DNA of 64,000 bases from Isoetes taiwanensis. Its lineage: Eukaryota > Streptophyta > Lycopodiopsida > Isoetales > Isoetaceae. The stretch covers positions 6,476,083 through 6,540,082 of the forward strand of contig JAJEKV010000073.1 in assembly GCA_021234155.1 (NCBI GenBank). Reading direction: 5' to 3'. A program made the translations under genes and the position numbers. Shown here piece by piece: positions 46,097-58,524 of this stretch (position 1 is the stretch's first letter; each line of letters begins with the position of its first letter). Under the pieces are notes generated by a model. That model made no database searches. It worked only from the letters and a program-made list of their open reading frames with translations, and was not told where the DNA came from.

Positions 46097-47890
46097 GGAA
46101 GGAAGGAAGGAAGGAAGGTACTTTTATCGTCCACGGAGACCAATCGGTCTATGGGACCCAATACAAAAACGCGAAGAAGTTTTTACATCGCCCGGATTAA
46201 AAACCCCCGCCTCGGCGGGGTTTTCGAGGGGAAAAACTGCGGGCAAAGAATCAGCCTGCCGACAAACTAACATACAAAAATGCGTAAACACCCAAATATA
46301 TACAAATATGCACCGCGACCCGCGCGGCCTAATCAGCGAAAGCAGCCAAAGGGGAAAAGGTGACCTCGCAGTCCAAGATTCTCCTCGAATGTACGCACCC
46401 CGTGGCACGATCGACGGTGTGTTCATCAGCAAATGTAAGGTCAAGTCCGGCCGCATTAAGGGAGCCGATCCGCCCGACCGACCGGAACGCCGGGCAACTC
46501 GAAAGTGTGAGACTCATCCTCAATGGCACCCGCTTGACAAAGACCGACAGAGCTCTGCCCCGGGCGGGGCTCCCCAATCCACCGCCTGCCTCGACGCGAA
46601 GATGGTGGGCACCTGCGCGGTGGAGGCAATGAGTCCGCGCTTTTTCAACAAACGCCAGAGCAAGTGGCCCCTGGCTAACACGGGTTGATGTGCTCCTTGT
46701 AATGGGCCGCTTTGACCTGCTTCTAGAGCGCCGGGTCCCGTGAGCTTGCCAAGGAAACAAGCGCCTAGGGTACTCCCCGCAGTCGCCACGACGGGTCAGC
46801 CGGTCCACTTGCACGCATCCAGGCTCCCCGCGACGCCCATCTAGCGAACCATTGATCTCTTACCCTCCAACAGTGCCCCTAAGCCGCGACTCATTGCCAT
46901 AGTGTAAGCCAAAAAGGAGCCGAGCATCACCCATAGTAACCACTTTCAAAAATAGACGATGTGTCTATCAAGGGCTGCCCCGCCGCGGCAAGAATCCAGC
47001 TTCGCAGCTAGACCGATAGGGAACTCAAGGTTTCACCCCAAGTGCCCGTGCTAAGTCATTCCATGTCGCCAAAGAGACGAACGGCCCCAAAACCTCGACC
47101 CCGCATGTATGACAAAGCCCACTGGCCCTAACATGATGTGACCGATGGCCCCAATCATAGAGCTCGGGCCTCGGTGATCGCTTGTTCTCATGGCATAAAG
47201 CGCTTTTCCACCGGCCACACCCGCAAGTTTTATTAGACGCCCCGCCAGAGCGAGGAAGGGAACTCCACCCCTAGATACTTGTAGGTGGGCTGACGCCCAC
47301 AAAGCTGTCCCCATATGTGAGTGCAGAGGCATGGGGTGACGGAAGAGGATATGAGAACCACCCCGGTCTTGGCCAAATTCACGCCGCATGTCCAGAGCCC
47401 CATTGCATGTGTCTAGGGCATCCAGTGAGACCGCGATAGCTTCGGGTGGGGCCAAAGCCAACATCGCCCGCGATAGATGAGCCGGGCGATGACCCGGTGC
47501 AAAAGTCGATGCCATCCTCCTCGCATGCTCAAGAAGCCGTGGCTCTAATCGACAATGTAGAGGCCAAAAGTGTTGGCGTAGAGGGGGCAACCCCGCCGAC
47601 TCGATACTACCGGGTGAATGCTTGGTCTGGCCGGGTTGCATCCCCGCCAAAACAACTCTCATACAACCCGTGATATGGCATTCGCGACAGACAAATGTGA
47701 GCCCCAGCTTGATGCAAATAGCCTTACCGGGACGCCTCGACATATATACGACTTCTGACGATACATATCGGGATTCTTCCATGGCGCACTCAACTCGCCA
47801 TGAGCGAGCAGGCCTCCGCCCTGCTTCGGCCATCTATAATATGAGGTCCGAAAGAAGGTCACTGGTTATGTCATTCGCCCACGCCAATGG
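46097..47890 (-). mobile_element. LINE copy C, 5' truncated and decayed
   Basis: Begins with (GGAA)n at 46097-46118, followed by CGTCCACGGAGACCAAT, as in copy B. On the minus strand RT pieces are readable: RRGCPL...FGLYIVD at about 47600-47550, CGVNLAKTGVVLISSSV and PTYKYLGVEF at about 47400-47260. These correspond to GCPLSPTLFGLYID and YKYLG of the family. Downstream frames (46329-46814) are Arg-rich and unassigned. The sequence is much more CpG-rich than copies A and B. Confidence 0.72.
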
Positions 47891-48722
47891 GGCTCCTACG
47901 CCGCGGAAGCTGAATACAAGGGTTAGCACACAAAGATAAATCACATATAAATAACCACCACGAAGGGTGGCACATCCATCCAAATACCAACGGCAAAGAA
48001 TATGCATCTAAACCTAAGAAAACACCCCAAACCCATGGTTCTACCCCTGCTCGCATCAAAGCGAGGATCGACCGACGGCTAGGTCTCAAGAGATCGCCAG
48101 ACCGGGATCTTGACATGGCGCTATCGGGTATAGAACATTGGCTAGGGTTGTCCACTCCATCCGCCCTCCTGCGTGTACACTTTGCGATGGGTCAATTCAC
48201 GCTTATGGCGCCGCTATAGCCTTCCCAGACACAAGCTCAGGCATCACCCCGCCGAGCCTACCTGTGGTTCATGAAGTCCCGTCCGATGAGGTGTGCCGAA
48301 GCTGCCCCTTCCGTAATCACAAGGGGCTCCATGGGCGAAGCTAGAGAATACGTACGGCCGCATCATCCCCTCGCGATCCGCCACCTGACTTTACTCGGCC
48401 TAAATCTACTCAAAGTGCAAGGTGCCCCCATACTGGTCACACCTTCCCACCTGTGGAGTGTCGACTCCATACCCGCCCCTCTACGCGGACCGCCATCGCC
48501 TAGCTCACTATAGGAGTCCTGTGAGCCTTTTATGTTCGTGGCAGACCCCGCCAACCACTTCACCACAGTTCCTTTGTCCGGTGCTAAGCCGCCATTCATA
48601 GCATCTATGACCCTATGGGCTCTTGTGCACAGCCGCATTTAATCCAGATAATACAGGCTCTATCTAGGAGCATACTACAATAAATAGCCTCTCGAGGTCT
48701 CTACCCCCTTAATCCCCCATTT
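47890..48722. other. Unassigned GC-rich stretch
   Basis: Frames exist on both strands (for example 48363-48638 minus) but none shows a family motif. It may be the 5' part of LINE C or part of the gypsy LTR. Confidence 0.3.
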
Positions 48723-49320
48723 TGTGAGTAACACTAGGCTAACAACCACCAATCCATCCATTACAAGCGTAACTTAATCCCATATATATAGAATCTACCT
48801 TACAATCAAGGGTTAGTTCCTACGAGTAAACACGTAAAGAATAGACCAACAACCCAAACAAAAAGTGCCCAACAGGGCTTATCCTAGAATTCACAACTAC
48901 ACTAGCCACCCACCAGATTTCGCCCCACCCGCTGTCATTGGGGATCTCCATCCGCTGGTCCCGTGTTTAGCTTGTGTGAGATCTCGTGGTGGCGCCACCG
49001 TCACAAGGGTGGCGCCCAACCGCCAAGGTGAGTTGTGGTCGATATGGGGGTGGTGATCCACCCTATTGACCCCAATTAGCATTATCATGCTAACCAATCG
49101 AGGGTGGCCACGTGGCGCTTTCCCAAACCATAATTAGCTTAATTATGGTTTTAAATATTAGTTCCTTAATTATAGGTTATTATTGTCAATAATTAAATTA
49201 GCATAGCTAATTTAATCCCTTTTAAGTGAACCCCTAGGTTCCCATACCCCATGTGGCGATATCCTTGGTGACGGTCAACATATTTATACTTATACCGTGA
49301 TAAATACTTGGAACGCCACA
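48723..49320 (-). repeat. 3' LTR of the minus-strand gypsy (outer end uncertain)
   Basis: On the minus strand the LTR starts TGTGGCGTTCCAAG directly after the polypurine tract. A TATA-like CTATATATATGGG lies at about 48790-48778 on that strand. The outer boundary is a guess, since no partner LTR was found to fix it. Confidence 0.5.
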
Positions 49321-49340
49321 TTCTCCCCTCCTTAAAGAAA
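49321..49340 (-). promoter_or_regulatory. Polypurine tract of the gypsy element
   Basis: On the minus strand TTTCTTTAAGGAGGGGAGAA, immediately before TGTGGCG. Preceded by CTTTGAGGACAC, the typical GAGGAC context of plant gypsy 3' ends. Confidence 0.85.
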
Positions 49341-50100
49341 TAATGTCAGTGTCCTCAAAGATTGAGGTTAGATACAAATATAATAAATGACAATAAGGAA
49401 ATTCCTTATTTCGAAGGTAATATATTAAAGCTTTCAAGTTGACAAATGCTTTAAGCATCAAAAGTGCAATTTACATCATTATCACAATTAAAAGTGCAAG
49501 GACCAAGGTCCAAGGTCAACAACAAAACGTAACATGTAGATAACATAAAGCCAAGAAATCGGGTCATCAAGAACCCCCTAACATGGACAAAGTCAATGCA
49601 TCGCTTCATCGGCCCCAACATACGGTAATATATCGCTTTTATAGATAAAATAATTAGGTTGTGGTTGAAGGGTCCACCCCTATAAGAAAATAAAAGAAAA
49701 ATTTATCTACAAGGAACCTATCATGCCTATAGTTCGCAGCTCATTGTATGCGTAAGGAATGGTCGTTCCTATTATAGCCAAGATGAACGCTGCTATGAAC
49801 TACATGCTTTACAAGCAGCCACGGTCATGTCCACATTGACAAGACACCACGCCCCAAGGAACACGTAGGTGATCCCATCATCGGTAACTCGTTGTTAACT
49901 ACGATGCATCTACCCCCTACATATTCTCTACGAATCAAGTCCTCAAGCTTACCACGAGCTGGGTTGATAGCATCGCTGATGGTGCGCCTTGAGATTGTTG
50001 CATAAAACCGATAGTGCTTCTCAAGGTCCGCCTCCATCACCCACGAGCATCCTCCACCTGGGTAAGTGCTTCCACTTGACCGTATTGCAACTTTTGAGTC
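49341..50100. other. Gypsy 3' untranslated region and pol end
   Basis: Between the readable pol C-terminus and the polypurine tract. No clear frame; AT-rich to 49.7 kb. Confidence 0.4.
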
Positions 50101-50109
50101 CTCCCGAGT

Positions 50110-51480
50110 CCTGCTTATAAGCCCGGGTCAAGGAGAGCTTCGTGCACTATCTCGAAGCCGCCTCCTTCATATTTCGAGGAGGGTTGGGGTTTCCAAAACC
50201 TCCCGATCGGGGTGTGTTGTTTCAGAAGACTCACGCGGAAGACCTTGTGGATCTTCGACGGACGGGGCATCCAAGCGACATGCTTGTTCTCCAATACGCT
50301 CGGGTGATTTTGAATGGTCCCGCCCATCTGGCGCTAACTTCTTGCAGCTTACCAATTTTAAGCTTGGCTTGTTTTACCTTGATTTTAAGCCAAACCGATT
50401 CGCCCACTTGAAGATTTGTTCTGTGGTTTATCCGCTACACTTTTCTCGACGATCGGCAAAATAACAAGTAACCACCAACCTCTTCAACTAAGGCCCGTGA
50501 TTTCCAAAAGGAGCCGCTGGGAGACCTCCACTTTAGAAATGTGGTTATGCCGTGTGTCCGAGTAAGGCATTGATAAATCCATAGTTTATCATGAAAGGAG
50601 ACATTCGAAGACTCCCCGCTTCATACCGCTATATAGGCAAACTCAACAAGGTAAATATAGTCACCTCCATTGGGATTGCTTTACTCCACACATAACTTCG
50701 TAGCATATCCTCTATAATCCGATTGGTACGCTCGCCCACCATCCGTCTCGAGGATGATAAGTCGCTCATAGCAAGCTTGGTCCTCAGATGGTGGTGAAGA
50801 AATCTTTCCAAAATGCACTTACAAATTTGGGATCTCGCCGATACAATGACCCGCGGCATTCCGCGGCAATCTGAAGATCTCCTTTGCAAAAAGCAGTAGC
50901 AAAGATCAAAGGGCGGTGTCCGTGGTACCCATTATGGCAAGAAATGAGCCATTTTCGGCAATTTGTCGACCACTACCATTAACGCATCATATCCACGGCA
51001 GTACGCGGAAGGCCCACAATGAAATCCATGGTTATCACTTCCCACTTAGCGCTAAGTACATCCGTGAGGTTGCAATTCTCCCGAGTCCTTAATTGTTCAG
51101 CCTTTGGTCTCACGGACATACTTGACACCGCTTAATGTACCGCAATGTCCTTTCTTTATTGAAGGCCAAAATAACCGAGCGGATCTTAAAGTAGGTCTTC
51201 ATAAAACCCCGCATGTCCAGCTATAGGGTCATGCAGCGTGTCATGAAGGATTAACTTACGCACTCGAAGTCGAGGTACACACAAACTTATCCTTGTGATA
51301 CAAAAAATTGCCCTCTTTCTTATATGAACGGAAAGCTTCGCTTCTTATCTGTGTGTGCGCGTCTCCTTACTCAAACTAGCCTGCATTTCACAGAACTCGT
51401 GATCCGTGGCCAAAGTCTGTTCTATTTGTTTGCCAAACTCACTTGTGAGTGTCGAAATTGCATTACAATGAGTCCGGGTT
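50110..51480 (-). pseudogene. gypsy integrase
   Basis: Minus-strand pieces in order: a GHAGFY-like segment near 51215 (zinc region), the core near 50990-50900, then KLAMSDLSSSRRMVGERTNR and IIEDMLRSYVWSK (50889-50680), equal to the KLAMS..HP.TDGQTER.NR..EDMLR.YV segment with small indels. The C-terminal PRPSKIHKVFRVSLLKQHTP lies at about 50255-50195, the segment before a chromodomain in many plant chromoviruses. A chromodomain itself is not readable. Confidence 0.85.
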
Positions 51481-52800
51481 GCCAAGGGATGGTGTGATAA
51501 TGCATCCGCAACCACATTGTGCTTTCCAGCTTATACATGATCTCAAAATCATATTCTTCAAGAAATTCCATCCATCTCCTCCTCCGACGGAGGTTGAGAT
51601 TGGGGTTGGGTGGTCAAATATCTGAGACTTTGATGATCTCAGGTCCAACCGAACCTTCTACCAAGGAGGTAGTGTTCCATATTCGCAAAGCCGCAACAAC
51701 AAATAGCAATTCCCTCGGTCATGGGTAGGATATCGCTGCTCGCCTCATTCATTTTCTTTGAATCATAAGCAATAACCCTCCCTCCTCGCATTAGAACCCC
51801 ACCGCGGCGACATTTATCGGCATCCGCGGGTTACTAGTTTATCCTTATCGTGATCGGGCAACGGAGAACGGGTACGAGGTTAAGGCATCTTTAAGCCGGA
51901 AACTTCCCCAACCTTAGTCTTCCAAAGGCTCCATCCAATCCTTCACCTTCTCATGCTTGGTAAGATTTGTAAGGGGGCTGCAATCCTTGCAAAAATCCTT
52001 TACAAATTTTCGGTAGTATCCTCGCTAACCCCAAGAAATCATGGACTTCGAGACATTTCCTCGAATAGGCCATTCCTTACAAACGCCTATCTTTGCAGGA
52101 TGATCAGAAGCAATTCCTCGCTGAAATAATATGACCCAAGTAATCGACCTTCTGAGTGGCAAACTTGCACTTAGAGAACTTGGCAAAAAGCCGATGACGC
52201 CTTAGTTTTGTAGAGCCAATTTAAGATGTTTCTCATGCTCTTCTAGAGTCTTACCAGATGAGAATGTCGCCAAAAAATAACAACAAAGTCATCCAAGTAT
52301 TGTTTGAAAACATCATTCATCAATCGCATAAACGCTATGGGCATTAGTTAATCCGAAAGGCATAACGGCAAACTCATAATGCCCATATCTAGTGCGAAAA
52401 GCGCATTTATGGATGTCTTCCTCTTTAATTTTATCCGATGGTATCCCCGAGCTTAAGATCAATCTTTGAGAAATACTTGGCCCCTGTAACCCGATCCATC
52501 GATCATCCCGCCTCTTGGCAAAGCATAGCGATTTTGATAGTATGCTTGTTGAGTTGCCGATAATCAATACACATTCTCAAGGAGCCGCCCTTTTCTTCAC
52601 AAAAGAATAGGGCCAAAGGGCTAAAACACTAGGGCCTAATAAAACCTAGGTTTAGCAGCGCCTTGAAGTTGTTTCTAAGCTCCCACCACTGAAGACTCAT
52701 ACCTGCACGGCCTGGCCCACGGTAGGCTTAGTACCGCCTCTAAAGCTATCTCACATTCTACCCCTCTAAAAGGAGGAAGCTTCGATTTCGCCCCTGAAGA
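51480..52800 (-). pseudogene. gypsy reverse transcriptase and RNase H
   Basis: [22 protein letters not shown] and [13 protein letters not shown] (52313-52567), then the catalytic QYLDDF at 52301-52284, out of frame with the former by a short indel. RNase H/connection: RRRWMEFLEEYDFEIMYKL at about 51590-51530, the equivalent of the RW.EFL.EYDF.I.Y..GK segment. Conserved motifs are recognisable but the frame changes repeatedly. Confidence 0.9.
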
Positions 52801-53049
52801 GATCACCTAAATTGCCTGATAAGGTTGGCGATCCTCCCGTGAAGGTGTCAATTACTTGCTTCGCTTAGAGTCCGACTCAATGGAAGCAAGTCTGATAAGG
52901 CAGAGGAGCTTTTGCTTGCTTATAGCTCTATCTAACCATGCTTGATGGACATAGACCGCATGATAGGTTGAATGGTTCACCTTTTTATAGTTACGGCTCC
53001 ATTTGCCGCCGCTGAAGGTGTAACTTCTCTCTTCTCCAGCCTATGTTGG

Positions 53050-53310
53050 CTTTTTGCATGCCAAGAATTCCATCCCAACAATGAGGTCATATTTGCCAAT
53101 ATCCATTAGCTCTACCATAGCAATCGGGTACCGGCAACCGTGATCTTTAGATTGATGCGACGCACTCATGAGTATGTCTAACCTTACCATCGCTAAAGTG
53201 ACATGTGCCTCTGTGACCTTTTAGGTTTCCAAAGCCAGGACCCGGCCATTCTAGGAGAAGCAAAATTATGTGTACTCCCATCCATAAGAATTACAAAAGG
53301 CTTACTGTCC
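53050..53310 (-). pseudogene. gypsy aspartic protease
   Basis: KPFVILMDGSTHNFAS near 53306-53262 is the plant gypsy active site region ILIDSGSTHNF; here it reads MDGSTHNF with one residue missing between D and G. ILGMQK near 53070 matches the later D.ILGM.WL motif. Probably inactive. Confidence 0.75.
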
Positions 53311-53329
53311 TACTTGGCCTATGGTGGAA

Positions 53330-54540
53330 ATGACGAAGCAGCCGACTTTCAGCATTGCCAGCCGATAGTCAGAAAGATATGAGACGCACCGTGAATGTAC
53401 TCTCGAGCCGCCCTCGCCGCCAGGTAATGTTGACTCAATATCGCCCCGCAAGGTCGCCATGGCCAGCCGGGCAAGCCTGGGTAACATATGGGCACTGCAT
53501 GAAGTGTCCGTGCCTCATACACTGTAATATGCCTTATCCCTACGCAAAATGCTCCCGGCCTCTTTAGGAATGGATCGTAAGAGGTTTCAACTTCCTTACC
53601 AAAGATTGTTCCGCTTTTATCCGGGCGTAAGCAGCAACTTTCTTCCTCGGGCGACCGTGGAAGAGTTCTCACGAGAGGGCCCGGACTTGAGAGCGGGTTT
53701 GTAAGGTGTGGATCGGCCGCGGGCAAGTAGTAAGGAGCAGACGCCGATACCGATTCCTTGTATGTCCTCCTCGAGGCTCAATGCTTTAGCCTCGGCCGCG
53801 AATCGATTTCGGGTCGATGGCCTTAACCATCCGCTTGATCGATGGTGCCAAACCCTCAATATAGCCCTCCACCGCCTCTTTTCTCATTCATACTGTGTAC
53901 ATACAACCAGCGCATAAACTCATCCGTAAGCCTCAGACGGACATACTCTTTCCGCTTCCAACCCCAGAAAAGTTCTGGTTCTATTGGCATTTATGTGCAC
54001 GGGCACATAATGCGACATTTGAAGGCCTTGGCAAACTTTCTCAAGTTGCATCTACTCCTATCCGATGTTTGGCTCGCATAGCCTTTCCACCAAATACGGG
54101 CAGCAGCCCTGCTTTGTGGTGGCAACCTTTCCTCAGATCCTCCTTCTCACATGCCATAGGACCTCGGCCAACTCCTTCATTTCGGCCCAGCCAGATTCGG
54201 CATTCAAGCCGCCTTCTAGATTTCCCATCAAAACGGGCCAATTCCTATTCTTCCATATACTAGTTATGGTCTGTATCAACTGCCTTGGCGATACTCTTAT
54301 CTCGGGCGCTTTGCATGGCCACCGATGATGATGCGGATGATTCGTGATGACACCGGGCGGCGACTTTGAGGAGGTGGCACTGCCCCCGAGGAGCCCGCCG
54401 GGCGCTTTTAGAGTGGGACCTTTTTCGCATCGCGTACAGATCGTTTCGTGGGGGGGACGGCCGCGTGTGTGGATTAGGGCGGCAAACGAGATAACTCCTG
54501 CGGCATCCCGCTGTACATGCGGTGGTGGTTAGCATGCAAG
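53330..54540 (-). pseudogene. gypsy gag
   Basis: Adjacent and upstream of protease. A degenerate zinc-knuckle-like CVGIRHITVYEA lies near 53540, and Arg/Ser/Pro-rich linkers precede it. The N-terminal frame (54260-54535) starts MLTTTACTAGC. Core helices are not confidently readable, so this rests partly on position. Confidence 0.6.
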
Positions 54541-54600
54541 ACGAGGGCCTGCACTGGGCTTAACTGCCTTTTCATCAAAGATCAATTTTGTTCTGTGTTA

Positions 54601-54900
54601 ATTGACTTGCATTTGAGGGTGGCCGCTGCGGCGGCGCGTCTCCGCCTATATTAAACATAAGATGATTTAAGAACATTTACAAATGACAATAAGTGTCATA
54701 CAAGGTCATTTTAAGTCGTGGTCGAAACAAAGTGAACACGCAAAAACCCACCTGAAAAATTTTAATTACAAGTGAAGTAACCGCTATATGCAAGAGCTTG
54801 ATAATCGACAAGAATTATGACTTATAGTTATATAATACATACATGGACCCCGACATGTGCCATTTTTTATAGTCATAGTGAAGCATAGGAACACACAAAA
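54601..54900. other. Unassigned stretch between gypsy gag and the foldback element
   Basis: AT-rich from 54650. The expected 5' LTR and primer site of the gypsy element are not seen here. Confidence 0.35.
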
Positions 54901-55457
54901 CATTAGAGGTAATTTGAGATCCCATTTTGTCCCATTAAGGGATGCTTAAAAAGCCACATCAGCTTTTTAAACCGTCCCAATAAGAGAAGAGCTCCAGGTA
55001 TTTTATTCCAAAGATATGTGGCAAAGTAAATTAATGCAAATTTAACTAACTTTTGCAAAGGTCATTTTTCTACTATAACTTTTGATCAAAAACTCCCATT
55101 CAACACTATTTGTGGCAATGGATTCGCCTCCTCAAGATCTTTCTAATGACAACCCATTGTTATATCTTTTGGGATGTAAATATATAAGAAAAGAGCAAAA
55201 CCATATTTTTAAGGTTAACACATATGGCTTGTATTGAAATACATCATAACCATATATCATTTGAAAGATCTTTTTCATTCTCGAGATCTAATGCAACAAA
55301 CGCCGCAAAGATTGTCATGAGTAGATCAAAAGTTATAGGGAAAAAAAATGACAAAGAATGAAGTTGTTAATGCCGCATTAATGCAGCTTTGATGTAGAGT
55401 ACTCATTCTATTGAGGATTCTTATGGGGACAAAAGGAGATCTCAAATTACTCTAATG
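54901..55457. mobile_element. MITE-like foldback element, about 557 bp
   Basis: CATTAGAGGTAATTTGAGATC at 54901-54921, continuing CCATTTTGTCCC, is matched in reverse complement by 55420-55457 (GGGGACAAAAGGAG, ATCTCAAATTACTCTAATG). The interior is AT-rich and has a second inverted pair around AAGATCTTTC (near 55133) and GAAAGATCTTTTT (near 55263), so much of the element could fold back. No coding frame. Confidence 0.75.
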
Positions 55458-55479
55458 CCGGTAATTGGCGCTTAAGGGG

Positions 55480-57508
55480 TTTATGAGGGGATACATGACG
55501 CGATAGCGCCACACTTCACGCGACAAACCGACGCAGCTTGTAACGCGCTCAAGCCCGGATAATAACGTTGATAATCCCAAGTGGGGCTAATAATCAGAAG
55601 GTTGAAGAGCTTTCGCGAAGGCGTAGAAGATTTGCCGCCGTAGATGATCATTAGCATCCTCAAAAGCCTCATGTGGGGTCATATTCCAATAATCCCAAGG
55701 CACGGAAAGAGTCCATTTCAGACATCATCGTAGCTGCTTCTCAAGAATAACTATTTCCATCCCCTTGTCAGATCATAAGGTTGTTCCGCACCTAAGCCCG
55801 CTTATCTCATCGCCAACTTCCCGCTCAGATACTCGCTGTATCGCTCCCCATAGTCCCCAGTTGGAGGAGGTCCCTGCTCATCTCCTTATCCGATGTTATC
55901 CTATCTTCATACTCATGAAATGCTTTTCCGCAAAGGGCTTTAATGAGTATATAATACCAACATTTCCGTGAGGCTTAATAACTTGTCATGGAAGAGGCTT
56001 ATTCAAAATTGTATTGGCATTATGTATTGGACCGATACAATAAGGAGGAATCACATCAATGAGTAATAACCATTTTTTTAAAACAACAAGGATTTCAAAG
56101 GCAAAATACATAAGACAATAATTTAGGAGTGAATCCCTCGCTCTTCGGCCCATTGGGCCGAGGAGGTGGACGATAACGCATCAAAGTGGCGCTTAGGGCT
56201 AGGGTAGTAGGCGGCTCGAGCCTGCCGCCGTGGTGGTAAGGGTAGCCAAAGGCGCCGCCACAAGGAGGCGCATGTTAGCTGCAGCCCGCCACGCCTCCCA
56301 ATGTCGCTATAGCCAAATCTCTACCCGACCGCAGGTAATAGTGGTGACATGATAATCAATCTTCTTATGGGTCTGGCCAGAGTAGCTATGGCTCGGAGCC
56401 CCACCAAGAAGCTTCTAAGATGGGCCCAAATTTTGAAAAGAACAAAGACCTCTCCTTGGCTGAAAGTCGAGAGAAAGAATCGGGCATGGTTGCCCATGGC
56501 CCAACTCTGAGGGCCTTGGGAGGTCTCCAGCCTTCTCCAAGTCGATGGGGAGCTTCTTCTTCTTCTTTCTCTCATCCCTAAGGGTGACCTTTTGGTGTCC
56601 CAAAGGTCTTCTCGTTTGACCCCTCGGGCATAGTGATTTGGCAGAGGCGATCTTGAAGGAGGGACCGCGGCCCGGGCCGCAAATTGCTCTTCCCCCGAGG
56701 TCGGGGTTTCAGCTAGCAAGTAATCGGGCGGGCTTACGTAAGAGTCTCAACGCTCTTTGTTCCTCGGGCCGATATGCCAATAGGCTCTCTTAGTCGTAGG
56801 TTGCCGGACCGTGTAAAGGAAGTCGATGAAGTCATCTTGGCAATATTCTCGCAAAGATCATAGAGAACCTCTATTTTCCCCGTATGACCCCGCAGAAGAA
56901 CATGGTACCACATAATATCGCCAAGGATCAAGTACTCTTGATCATTCGTGAGTAATCAGAGGGAGAAGGTTTAACCCTTCAAGTTTTAGGGCTCGCGGGC
57001 CGGGTGAGCTTCTGTAGAGCAAGTTCCTTCCATCTCACAAAAACTCGCCATCGACGACTTCGCCATCTTCCGGGTCAGCTAAGTAGAGGTGTGGAAGAAC
57101 GCCGCCAGGGGATCTCCTCATCCTTCTATGTACCGGGTCCATAATGATGGCCAGTGCAAATCGGGCCTCAAAAACAAGTTTCCGACTATTGTGGCAATAG
57201 GGAGGTCATTCCCTCTGCCGCCCGATGCCCTTTGATGACGCTATTTTTGCATGATCATCACCCCTAACATCTCGTGTAAGGTGTGGAAATCGAGGTAAAG
57301 CCGATCATCGCCATCATTACCAACGATGCGTGCACACCCCTCTCCGTGAGAACCCAAGGAAGGCGTAATAACTGGGTGGGCCTGCATGTTGGAGATAAGA
57401 TCTACTCATTGAGCGTGTAAGGGTGAAGAAGATCAAAGGGAACCGCTATGGTCCCAATGCTCTCCGGCCCACATACCACCATCGGCCGCCGGAGGTTGGG
57501 CGAGCCAT
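55480..57508 (-). pseudogene. Unidentified minus-strand coding remnant
   Basis: Protein-like pieces in changing frames: MARPTSGGRWWYVGRR at the 57508 end, VCGPESIGTIAVPFDLLHPY, VGNDGDDRLYLDFHTLHEML, GHTGKIEVLYDLCENIAKMT (near 56880), a Lys/Arg-rich piece (56415-56603) and MTPHEAFEDANDHLRRQIFY (near 55670). It starts about 150 bp from the plus-strand gypsy LTR in head-to-head orientation. I do not recognise the family; it may be an extra ORF of a retroelement or a captured gene. Confidence 0.4.
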
Positions 57509-57659
57509 GAAGAGTGAAGGCGCAAAGAGGAGAAAGGAGGCGCCGAACAAGAAGGAAAAAATGAAACCCTAATGGCCAAAAGGGGTTTTATACTTTTTGC
57601 ATCGCAGTTAGTCCCAGGCCTCCCCGGGTACGTGACTATTCATGCATACGCATGCACTG

Positions 57660-58100
57660 TGTCAAGCTCAAGGGATCCCTCATTCCGCCCACGTCAGACA
57701 TCCAAGGCTCCGCAGAAGACAACCAGCAGACCACGCAGCCAAAGCCCGCGGGTCAAGTTGAACAAGAGGCCGGCCAGATTGGCGGACGGCCTGCCACCGC
57801 CCGCGTCTGCATCAAGTGATTCTAGGCACTTCAAGAGGCACCGCCAACATTCCTCGCAATCGCCCCTTCCGTGAGCTTCCACCAGATCAGTGTTCATATT
57901 GGGCCCAAGGCCATTGTACTATATATATGAGTAGAGTTAGCACATAAGTTTTTAGATGAGTTTTGAGTCTTGTCTCTTTCAGTTTTCTTCATTAAGTAGA
58001 GCTCATGTATTTTCATCATTGATATCATGAAGCTTATCATCTTCCTCCTCATTTGTTCTCGCTTTTCTTTTTTTCTTCTTCTGCAAATCCTGGCGTGACA
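57660..58100 (+). repeat. Putative 5' LTR of the plus-strand gypsy
   Basis: Bounded by TGTCA (57660) and TGACA (58100), with a TATA-like CTATATATATGA at 57919-57930 and T-rich sequence downstream, just before the gag region. The partner LTR lies outside the window, and the sequence after 58100 (TAGTCCCCCTGG) is not a primer site I recognise. The left boundary is tentative. Confidence 0.45.
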
Positions 58101-58524
58101 TAGTCCCCCTGGACTTCCTCAAGGATTCACCGGTCCTCACAGAGGGTCGCCTTTCCAGAGCCCCGAACCTGCACTCTAAAACACTGTTTGGGCCGCCGGG
58201 CCTCCCGATTTTATCCTACTTTCTTTCCGTCAGCCATGTTCACCGCTTTCACGCCGTAAGAACTCCTTTTCTCGACGGCCTTCTCGCTTTGAGCGTTTCC
58301 ATCGTCGTCGGAACCGAAACTGTCACATGTATGGATCTCATGACATAGAGGGAGGCCATCTTCGGCCTAGGGCCACCGCCTCCACCCACCCCCTCGCGGT
58401 CCGGGGCCTCGGCCCCTGGGGCCTCCCCAAGCTGCAACAAACATTGCTCACAACCTCAGTCCCTCATCATTTTACCGTGAGCCTTATCGCCCAACCTTCT
58501 CAACCGTGATTTTCACACCCCAAC

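Larger units (their letters stand above)
48723..54600 (-). mobile_element. Ty3/gypsy retrotransposon, minus strand
   Basis: Reading on the minus strand from about 54.54 kb: gag, protease, RT, RNase H, integrase, then a polypurine tract and the start of the 3' LTR at 49320. Domain order (RT-RH before IN) is diagnostic of Ty3/gypsy. The low-coordinate LTR boundary is uncertain. The 5' LTR, expected above 54.6 kb, was not recognised. All frames carry indels and stops. Confidence 0.88.

Noticed and set aside
54600-55480. 5' LTR of the minus-strand gypsy element
   Set aside because: No similarity by eye to the 3' LTR region at 48.7-49.32 kb; the inverted arms here define a separate foldback element.
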